Source of the DNA: Actinomycetota bacterium
GTDB lineage: Bacteria; Actinomycetota; Actinomycetes; Actinomycetales; Microbacteriaceae
Length of the DNA stretch: 5,342 nucleotides
Reading direction: 5' to 3'
Assembly: GCA_009927245.1 (NCBI GenBank)
Contig: RFNI01000154.1
Span: 1 to 5,342, forward strand
Shown: positions 1 through 5,342 of the stretch, piece after piece
How the letters are laid out: each line of letters starts with the position of its first letter
Numbering within the stretch: the stretch's first letter is position 1
Translations under genes and position numbers: made by a program
Notes under the pieces: model-generated
Database searches by the model: none
Seen by the model: only the letters and a program-made list of their open reading frames with translations
Told to the model about the DNA's origin: nothing

Positions 1-1143
1 TTTGCTTGGAAGGGTGAAAGCCTAGAAGAGTATTGGTGGTGCACCGAGCGTATCTTCGACTGGACTGAAGAAGCTATGGCTGAAGGTGCTGATTACATCG
101 GCCCAAACATGATTCTTGATGATGGTGGAGATGCAACTCTTCTTGTTCACAAGGGTCGTGAATTCGAACTAGCTGGTTCAGTTCCACCAGCAGGTGTTGA
201 AGATAACGAAGAGTATCGCGTAATTTTGAACCTTCTTGCTGAGCAGTTCAAGATCTCTAACAATAGATTCACTCGCATCGCTGAAGAAATCTACGGTGTT
301 ACCGAAGAGACCACAACAGGTGTGAAGAGACTTTACGAAATGCTAAAGCGTGGAGAACTACTTTTCCCTGGCATCAACGTGAATGACTCAGTTACCAAAT
401 CCAAGTTTGATAACAAGTATGGAATTAGACACTCACTACCTGATGGTCTAAATCGTGCAACTGACATTCTTATCGGCGGTAAGACTGCTTTCATTGCAGG
501 TTACGGAGATGTTGGTAAGGGTGCCGCTGAAGCCATGCGTGGTCAGGGTGCTCGAGTAATCATCTCTGAGGTTGACCCAATCTGTGCTCTGCAGGCAGCT
601 ATGGATGGTTACCAGGTAACAACTATTGATCGCGTTGTTTCAGAAATCGACTTCTTTGTAACTGGAACTGGTAACGCAGGAATTATTAGACCTGAGCACA
701 TCGAGAAGATGAAGCACCTTGCAGTTATTGCCAACATCGGTCACTTTGATAATGAGATTGACATGGATGGCATCGCTCGTATGCCTGGTATCAAGAAGAT
801 TGAAGTCAAACCTCAGGTTCACCAGTGGGAGTTGCCTAACGGTAAGTCAGTTCTTATTCTTTCTGAAGGAAGATTGATGAACCTTGGTAATGCCACCGGT
901 CACCCATCTTTTGTCATGAGCACATCGTTTAGCAATCAGGTACTAGCCCAGATCGAGCTATTTACCAAGAGGTCGGAATACCCAATCGGCGTCTACATCT
1001 TGCCTAAACACCTAGACGAGAAAGTTGCTCGTCTGCACCTTGATGCTCTTGGAGTTGAACTGACCCAACTTTCAAGTGACCAGGGAAGATACATCGGAGT
1101 GGAGCCACAGGGCCCATTCAAGCCAGATCACTACAGGTACTAG
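1..1143 (+). CDS. ahcY: S-adenosylhomocysteine hydrolase (adenosylhomocysteinase), 5'-truncated by window edge
   Basis: This cytosolic enzyme reversibly splits S-adenosyl-L-homocysteine into homocysteine and adenosine using bound NAD+, which removes the product inhibitor of methyltransferases. Frame 1 is open from base 1, so the ATG at 76 is internal; 380 residues are visible and roughly 110 N-terminal ones are missing compared with actinobacterial homologues. In window numbering I see the substrate loop LDDGGD (39-44), EETTTG with the expected catalytic Glu103, TKSKFDN with Lys133 and Asp137 (human Lys186 and Asp190), the NAD-binding GYGDVGKG (167-174), NIGHFD with His248 (human His301), and the C-terminal KPDHYRY whose Lys374 and Tyr378 reach the NAD of a neighbouring subunit. 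Residues between the DDGGD and EETTTG motifs carry an insertion of about 37 residues relative to the human enzyme, as in many bacteria. The position of human Cys195 is Ile142 here. mtrA starts 12 bp downstream with no terminator between, so co-transcription is likely. Confidence 0.97.
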   Translation, partial: FAWKGESLEEYWWCTERIFDWTEEAMAEGADYIGPNMILDDGGDATLLVHKGREFELAGSVPPAGVEDNEEYRVILNLLAEQFKISNNRFTRIAEEIYGVTEETTTGVKRLYEMLKRGELLFPGINVNDSVTKSKFDNKYGIRHSLPDGLNRATDILIGGKTAFIAGYGDVGKGAAEAMRGQGARVIISEVDPICALQAAMDGYQVTTIDRVVSEIDFFVTGTGNAGIIRPEHIEKMKHLAVIANIGHFDNEIDMDGIARMPGIKKIEVKPQVHQWELPNGKSVLILSEGRLMNLGNATGHPSFVMSTSFSNQVLAQIELFTKRSEYPIGVYILPKHLDEKVARLHLDALGVELTQLSSDQGRYIGVEPQGPFKPDHYRY

Positions 1144-1155
1144 AAAGTTCTTTAG

Positions 1156-1830
1156 ATGTTCAAAATTCTTATAGTTGAAGACGATGACGCTCTTCGCGAG
1201 ACGTTAGAAATTGGTCTACGTTCAAATGGGTTTGACGTTTGCCAGTCAGCCACCGGTACTGATGCAATTCCAGTATTCGAAAAGCACAAACCAGATCTAG
1301 TTCTACTAGACCTGATGTTGCCTGGAAAGAACGGCATTGAGATTTGCCACGAACTTCGTCAAACCTCAGGCGTTCCAATAATCATGCTGACAGCTAGAAC
1401 AGATGACAATGACATGATTCGTGGTCTTGAAGCTGGCGCTGATGACTACGTCACCAAGCCATACAAGATTGAAGTTTTGGTTTCTAGAATCAAGGCACGT
1501 CTTCGCCCAATCAAGCAGGTCCAGCACACCATCATCAAACTTGGCCCTATCGAGATAGACACACTTAGCCACGAAGTTCTTAGGAACGGCAAGAGAGTTT
1601 CGCTTACTCCACTTGAGTTCAAACTGCTTCTTACTTTGGCATCTCACCCTAACGAAGTCTTCTCAAGAGAGATGCTTTTGGAGCAGGTCTGGGAATACAC
1701 ATACAAAGCTGACACTCGTCTAGTTAACGTGCACGTTCAGAGACTTCGTTCAAAGATCGAAGAAGACCAAGAAGATCCAAAGCTAGTGCTAACCGTTCGC
1801 GGTTGGGGCTACAAAGCTGGGCCAGAGTAA
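1156..1830 (+). CDS. mtrA: MtrA, OmpR/PhoB-type DNA-binding response regulator
   Basis: MtrA is the cytoplasmic response regulator of the actinobacterial MtrAB two-component system, which controls cell wall, division and osmotic-response genes. The 224-residue protein has normal family length. Its receiver domain (about 1-115) shows the acidic pocket Glu8-Asp9-Asp10, phosphoacceptor Asp52 in LLDLMLPG, Thr78, and Lys100 in KPY. The winged-helix output domain (about 130-224) carries SLTPLEF (149-155), LLEQVW, DTRLVNVHVQRLR (186-198) and a final VRGWGYKAG. These stretches match M. tuberculosis MtrA nearly word for word, which separates it from generic OmpR regulators. The ATG at 1156 gives the standard start MFKILIVEDD; only a weak purine run (AGAAAG, 1142-1147) lies in front. 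The gene sits 12 bp after ahcY and its stop codon touches the mtrB start. The tmk gene found between sahH and mtrA in mycobacteria is absent. Confidence 0.97.
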   Translation: MFKILIVEDDDALRETLEIGLRSNGFDVCQSATGTDAIPVFEKHKPDLVLLDLMLPGKNGIEICHELRQTSGVPIIMLTARTDDNDMIRGLEAGADDYVTKPYKIEVLVSRIKARLRPIKQVQHTIIKLGPIEIDTLSHEVLRNGKRVSLTPLEFKLLLTLASHPNEVFSREMLLEQVWEYTYKADTRLVNVHVQRLRSKIEEDQEDPKLVLTVRGWGYKAGPE

Positions 1831-3390
1831 ATGTTCATCGGCCGCATCTATAAGGCGGCTCTAGGCCGATTCAGGTCTTCGCTGCAGCTAAGAGCACTCG
1901 CATACACAGTTGCTCTTTCTGGTTCTGCGCTGGTTCTTCTAGGTGGAGTGCTCAGTTTTTCAATCGGCAATGGTTTATTTAGCACTAGAACTGAACAAGC
2001 TGAGCTAGAAAGCCACCGCGCAACATTTGCAGTGTCTAGAGTTTTTTCTGGTGTCACTGGAGCAAATCAACAGCAACTCTCCAAAGCAATTGCGGAAGTT
2101 GTTCCTGAACTTGAATCAATTGGTGTCTCACAAACCCGCCAGGTTGCTTTCCTTTACTCAGGGCCAAAGAATTCAAAGCAATACAGCAGCCCAAAATCTA
2201 CAAACTTTGACCTATCTCTAATCACTACTGAGTTCAGAGCACGCGTGTTAGCAACTGAAGATATCGAGAGTCAGACAGTTCAGATTTCGCGTGGTGGTGA
2301 GTCTATTCCCGCAATTCTGATTGGTCAGAGGTACGAAGTCCCTAAGGGTCATCCCTACGAGTTGTATTTGGTCTATGACATGTATAACGAGCAGCAGACT
2401 CTTGGCTTTGTGCAGAGAACTCTAGTTCTTGGTGGTCTAGTGACGTTGATGATTATTGGTTTCTTCTCTTTCTTGGTTACCAGCTGGTTGGTAAGACCGG
2501 TTCGTGATGCTGCTGAGGTGAGCGAGTTCATCGCTGCTGGAGATCTAGATAGACGTTTACCAGTTAGAGGCAGTGACGTTATTGCCGTTCTTGCTACATC
2601 TTTCAACCACATGGCTGACAGCTTGCAAGAAAAGATCAAGGCAATGCGCCAGCTCTCAACCATGCAGCAACGCTTCGTATCCGATGTATCCCATGAACTG
2701 AGAACTCCGCTGACAACAATGAAGCTAACTGCTGACTATCTTTACTCTGAGAAAGAGAACTTTGACGACTTGAGCAAGCGCTCAGTTGAGATCATGCACT
2801 CCCAGATGGATCGCTTCGACCAGCTGCTAGCCGACCTTCTTGAAATCTCTCGATACGATGCCGCTGGAGTGAAGCCTCAGTATGAAGTCCATGATCTAAA
2901 TGGAATCGTTGGCTCTGCTCTTGAATCAATCCAGCAGTTTGCAGATTCCAAGGGTGTCTATCTAGAAGTTGAAATTCCTTCAGGTGCCGTCCAGTGTGAA
3001 GTTGACGTCATAAGAATCGAACGTATTCTGAACAACCTACTCACCAACGCAATTGAACACAGCGAAGGTAAGCCTGTGAAGATTCGCGTAGCTCAGAACG
3101 AGACTGCAGTTGCAGTTAGCGTTACCGATCAGGGCATTGGTATGAATGATGCTGAACTCGCTCAAGCATTCAACAGATTCTGGAGAGCTGACCCATCTCG
3201 GAAGAGAACAACCGGTGGAACGGGTCTTGGTCTTGCGATATCAATTGAAGACGCCCAACTTCACAACGGTGTCCTAGAGGTAACAGCTGCACCTAACCTG
3301 GGAGCATGCTTTAGATTGACCCTGCCTAAGCGACAGGATGTTGCTATCGAAGATTCTCCACTGAAACTAGCTCTCGAGACTGAGAACTAG
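1831..3390 (+). CDS. mtrB: MtrB, membrane sensor histidine kinase of the MtrAB system
   Basis: MtrB is the inner-membrane kinase that phosphorylates MtrA. The 519-residue protein has a short basic cytoplasmic N-terminus, a first membrane segment (about 22-45), an extracytoplasmic sensor region of about 150 residues (46-196) and a second membrane segment (197-221). A HAMP linker starting RPVRDAAE (222 to about 274) follows. The kinase core has the H-box VSHELRTPL with phosphoacceptor His288, an N-box NNLLTNAIEHS with Asn406, the G1 box DQGIGM with Asp433, an F-box around FNRFWRADPSR (447-457) and the G2 box GGTGLGLAI (462-470). All catalytic residues are present, so it should be active. The FWRADPSRKRTTGGTGLGLAI region is characteristic of MtrB. 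The start ATG follows the mtrA TAA with no spacer and no strong Shine-Dalgarno, which suggests translational coupling. The C-terminal tail after the kinase domain is only about 20 residues, shorter than the long proline-rich tail of mycobacterial MtrB. No lpqB follows. Confidence 0.96.
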   Translation: MFIGRIYKAALGRFRSSLQLRALAYTVALSGSALVLLGGVLSFSIGNGLFSTRTEQAELESHRATFAVSRVFSGVTGANQQQLSKAIAEVVPELESIGVSQTRQVAFLYSGPKNSKQYSSPKSTNFDLSLITTEFRARVLATEDIESQTVQISRGGESIPAILIGQRYEVPKGHPYELYLVYDMYNEQQTLGFVQRTLVLGGLVTLMIIGFFSFLVTSWLVRPVRDAAEVSEFIAAGDLDRRLPVRGSDVIAVLATSFNHMADSLQEKIKAMRQLSTMQQRFVSDVSHELRTPLTTMKLTADYLYSEKENFDDLSKRSVEIMHSQMDRFDQLLADLLEISRYDAAGVKPQYEVHDLNGIVGSALESIQQFADSKGVYLEVEIPSGAVQCEVDVIRIERILNNLLTNAIEHSEGKPVKIRVAQNETAVAVSVTDQGIGMNDAELAQAFNRFWRADPSRKRTTGGTGLGLAISIEDAQLHNGVLEVTAAPNLGACFRLTLPKRQDVAIEDSPLKLALETEN

Positions 3391-3432
3391 TTTTCAACAG
3401 TTAGTCAATAAACCGCAATCTATATCAAAGTA

Positions 3433-4080
3433 ATGTCCAGTATTTGTTCTGTGAACGAACTCTTGAACTTCTTTTTACCAACTCCGTGCATAAGCTGTGA
3501 GAAACCAGGCAGTCCATTCTGCCTAAAGTGCCAAGCAAGATTTCCAACAAGCGCACAAACGTCAAACAGGTTAGGAGTCAGCGGTTTTGCTTTCTGTGAA
3601 TACGGGGACCTGTCAGCAAAGATCATCAACGCAATCAAAGAATCTGGTCAGACAAGTTTGATAGGGCCGATTGCTGGTTTGATGGCTAAAGATTGGCCCA
3701 AAGAAATTTCGAACCCAACACTCATTCCAATACCTTCTTCAAGTAAGAACTATCGCAAACGTGGATACCAACACATTTTGAAGCTAACTGCAGCATTAGA
3801 AAAACGAATACCGGAGGCCAAGAGCGTGTCCCTGCTTCGGTCTGTTGGGGACCGCGAAGACCAAGCGAGCCTTACTCCCGCTGATCGCCTGACCAACCTG
3901 CAGGGAGCTTTCAGTGTTGATCTGAGAGGCTTCAAACCAGGGGAGTCCCCAATAGTTCTAGTAGATGACGTAATTACCTCAGGGGCAACGGTTCAGGCTG
4001 CACAGAGGGCTCTGGAGGAAGCTGGGGTAATAGTGGCCGGCTTCTGTGTATTTGCCGAAACAAGGCCTAGAACTAGGTGA
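3433..4080 (+). CDS. comF: ComF-family phosphoribosyltransferase-like protein with N-terminal Cys4 zinc-finger
   Basis: This belongs to the ComF/ComFC family, cytosolic type I phosphoribosyltransferase-fold proteins needed for natural transformation in several bacteria; the role in actinobacteria is largely untested. The 215-residue product has a Cys4 set near the N-terminus (Cys19, Cys22, Cys30, Cys33) typical of a small zinc-binding domain, then the family motif IPIPSSSKNYRKRGYQ (98-113), QASLTPADRLTNLQGAF (144-160), and the PRPP-binding signature IVLVDDVITSGAT (174-186) with Asp178 and Asp179. The ATG at 3433 is the first start after an in-frame TAA at 3409 but has only a weak AAAG upstream. 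A GTG at 3451 is an alternative that would still keep the whole zinc finger. The gene lies 42 bp after mtrB, where other actinobacteria place it after lpqB. Composition is slightly richer in A+T and Lys than its neighbours, but nothing suggests recent transfer. The family call is firm; the symbol is used in the family sense. Confidence 0.9.
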   Translation: MSSICSVNELLNFFLPTPCISCEKPGSPFCLKCQARFPTSAQTSNRLGVSGFAFCEYGDLSAKIINAIKESGQTSLIGPIAGLMAKDWPKEISNPTLIPIPSSSKNYRKRGYQHILKLTAALEKRIPEAKSVSLLRSVGDREDQASLTPADRLTNLQGAFSVDLRGFKPGESPIVLVDDVITSGATVQAAQRALEEAGVIVAGFCVFAETRPRTR

Positions 4081-4114
4081 ATATGGGTCAAAATCAGAGG
4101 TGGCTGGCTCAGTC

Positions 4115-4120
4115 TAAGAT
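4115..4120 (+). promoter_or_regulatory. Candidate -10 element of a secA promoter
   Basis: TAAGAT in the comF-secA gap fits the actinobacterial housekeeping pattern TANNNT and is followed by GG. Initiation about 7 bases downstream would leave a leader of about 30 nt before the secA start. No good TTGACA-like -35 box lies 16-19 bp upstream, which is common in this phylum but weakens the call. It would let secA be transcribed independently of the mtrAB-comF genes. Confidence 0.35.
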
Positions 4121-4145
4121 GGTAAGGACAACCTGAAAAGCGTTT

Positions 4146-4149
4146 GGAG
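4146..4149 (+). promoter_or_regulatory. Shine-Dalgarno GGAG that fixes the secA TTG start
   Basis: GGAG lies 6 nt before the TTG at 4156, the normal spacing. It is the only clear Shine-Dalgarno sequence in front of a gene start in this window. It supports TTG 4156 over the in-frame TTG at 4144, which precedes the motif, and over the ATG at 4393 inside the conserved protein. Confidence 0.8.
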
Positions 4150-4155
4150 TTCATT

Positions 4156-5342
4156 TTGGCATCAATTATTGACCGTCTGCTACGTGCCGGTGAAGGCAAA
4201 GTTCTAGCCAAGCTGCGCACTATTGTCTCTCAGGTTAATGACCTTGAAGAGAGCTTCTCAGGACTAACTGACGAAGACCTCCTTCACGAGACTGCCACCT
4301 TGCGCGATCGATACATCGCCGGCGAGACTCTAGACGAATTACTACCTGAAGCTTTCGCTGCCGTCAGAGAAGCTTCTAAGCGAACTCTTGGTATGCGTCA
4401 TTTTGATGTTCAGATCATGGGTGGTGCAGCTCTTCACCTAGGCAACATTGCTGAAATGAAAACCGGTGAGGGTAAGACTTTGGTTGCGACCCTTCCTGCC
4501 TACCTAAATGCAATTGCTGGTCGCGGTGTTCACGTAATCACCACCAACGACTACCTAGCTGAGTATCAGGGTGAATTGATGGGTCGCGTTTACCGTGCCC
4601 TTGGCATGAGCACTGGAATCATCATCTCTGGTCAGAACCCAGATAAGCGAAGAGAACAGTATCTGGCTGACATCACTTATGGAACCAACAACGAATACGG
4701 TTTTGACTATCTGCGCGACAACATGGCACAGAGTGCTGGAGATATAGTTCAGCGAGAACACTTCTTCGCAATCGTTGACGAGGTTGACTCGATTCTTATT
4801 GATGAAGCCAGAACTCCGCTGATTATTTCTGGTCCTGCATCAGGAGAAGCAAACCGTTGGTTCACTGAGTTTGCCAAGATTGCTGAAAAGCTACAGCCAG
4901 TAGTTGACTACGAAGTTGACGAGAAGAAGCGCACAGTTGGAATTCTTGAGCCTGGTATTTCTAAGGTCGAAGACTACCTAGGAATTACAAATCTTTATGA
5001 GTCTGCAAACACTCCGCTGATCTCATTCCTAAACAACTCACTAAAAGCGAAGTCTCTTTTCAAGAAAGACAAAGACTACGTCGTAATGAACGGTGAGGTC
5101 ATGATCGTTGACGAGCACACCGGTCGTATTCTCGATGGTCGCCGTTACAGCGAAGGTGTTCACCAGGCTATTGAAGCTAAAGAAGGTGTTCAGGTAAAAG
5201 CTGAGAACCAGACTCTAGCTACCGTAACCTTGCAGAACTACTTCAGGCTATACAAGAAGCTTTCAGGCATGACCGGTACTGCAGCAACTGAAGCTGCAGA
5301 GTTCATGAGCACATACAAGCTCGGTGTTGTTCCTATTCCAAC
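4156..5342 (+). CDS. secA: SecA, preprotein translocase ATPase, 3'-truncated by window edge
   Basis: SecA is the ATPase motor that pushes unfolded preproteins through the SecYEG channel, acting in the cytosol and at the membrane. The visible 395 codons (of roughly 900 expected) cover nucleotide-binding domain 1, with the preprotein cross-linking domain inserted, and its return. Walker A is MKTGEGKT (101-108, Lys107), then YGTNNEYGFDYLRDN (175-189), the DEAD-type Walker B VDEVDSILIDEARTPL (207-222, Asp208-Glu209), VDEHTGR, and GMTGTA (371-376). The start is TTG, read as Met, giving MASIIDRLLRAGEGK, which aligns with the N-terminus of homologues; the upstream frame is closed by TAA at 4123. The first in-frame ATG (4393) would remove 79 conserved residues. 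The sequence resembles Microbacteriaceae SecA as I recall it, including KTGEGKTLVATLPAYLNAIA and EANRWFTEFA. It is probably the housekeeping SecA1, and no frameshift is seen. It follows comF by 75 bp, with no hpf gene between. Confidence 0.97.
   Translation, partial: MASIIDRLLRAGEGKVLAKLRTIVSQVNDLEESFSGLTDEDLLHETATLRDRYIAGETLDELLPEAFAAVREASKRTLGMRHFDVQIMGGAALHLGNIAEMKTGEGKTLVATLPAYLNAIAGRGVHVITTNDYLAEYQGELMGRVYRALGMSTGIIISGQNPDKRREQYLADITYGTNNEYGFDYLRDNMAQSAGDIVQREHFFAIVDEVDSILIDEARTPLIISGPASGEANRWFTEFAKIAEKLQPVVDYEVDEKKRTVGILEPGISKVEDYLGITNLYESANTPLISFLNNSLKAKSLFKKDKDYVVMNGEVMIVDEHTGRILDGRRYSEGVHQAIEAKEGVQVKAENQTLATVTLQNYFRLYKKLSGMTGTAATEAAEFMSTYKLGVVPIP

Noticed and set aside
658..675. Two GTAAC pentamers 8 bp apart, considered as an MtrA-binding direct repeat.
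   Set aside because: They lie mid-gene in ahcY and are explained by the conserved VTGTGN codons; one chance pair in coding sequence is not evidence of an operator.
2027..2221. Plus-strand open frame in another frame inside mtrB.
   Set aside because: It falls within the sensor region of an intact mtrB, has no recognisable motif, and the mtrB frame continues unbroken across it.
3386..3432. Possible terminator or promoter in the mtrB-comF gap (palindrome AACTAGTT, TATATC, TTCAAC).
   Set aside because: The palindrome has no loop or T-run. TTCAAC and TATATC are 22 bp apart, too far for a normal -35/-10 pair, so neither call is supported.
4066..4077. Inverted repeat CCTAGAACTAGG at the end of comF, considered as a terminator.
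   Set aside because: The arms are only 5 bp with a 2-base loop, GC is low, it lies inside coding sequence and no T-tract follows.
4555..4761. Minus-strand open frame opposite secA, and similar minus-strand frames opposite ahcY, mtrA, mtrB and comF.
   Set aside because: All lie within strongly conserved plus-strand genes, and their translations show no recognisable domain. They are shadows of the real genes.

Overview
The window holds conserved chromosomal genes of an actinobacterium, all on the + strand. The protein sequences look like family Microbacteriaceae: SecA and AhcY closely match what I recall of that family. Base composition is low for the group (GC in the mid-to-high 40s percent in the lines I counted), and genes are packed with gaps of 12, 0, 42 and 75 bp. 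This suggests a streamlined lineage, perhaps an aquatic 'Luna'-type microbacterium such as relatives of Rhodoluna, Aquiluna or Pontimonas. The genus-level guess is inference only.

Layout: (1) 1-1143, the 3' part of ahcY (S-adenosylhomocysteine hydrolase), open at the left edge. (2) 1156-1830, mtrA, an OmpR-type response regulator. (3) 1831-3390, mtrB, its sensor histidine kinase, starting on the base after the mtrA stop codon. (4) 3433-4080, a ComF-family phosphoribosyltransferase with an N-terminal zinc-finger-like cysteine set. (5) 4156-5342, the 5' part of secA from a TTG start, open at the right edge. A plausible -10 element and a clear Shine-Dalgarno sequence precede secA.

The order is a shortened form of the M. 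tuberculosis block sahH-tmk-mtrA-mtrB-lpqB-Rv3243c-comF-like-hpf-secA1 (Rv3248c to Rv3240c). Here tmk, lpqB, the Rv3243c gene and the ribosome hibernation factor gene are absent, and the short gaps leave no room for remnants. AhcY recycles S-adenosylhomocysteine from methylation. MtrB/MtrA control cell wall and division genes in actinobacteria. SecA drives protein export. I see no mobile element, CRISPR array, RNA gene, large repeat or unknown system. The most notable point is the missing lpqB, because LpqB is the known lipoprotein partner of MtrB.
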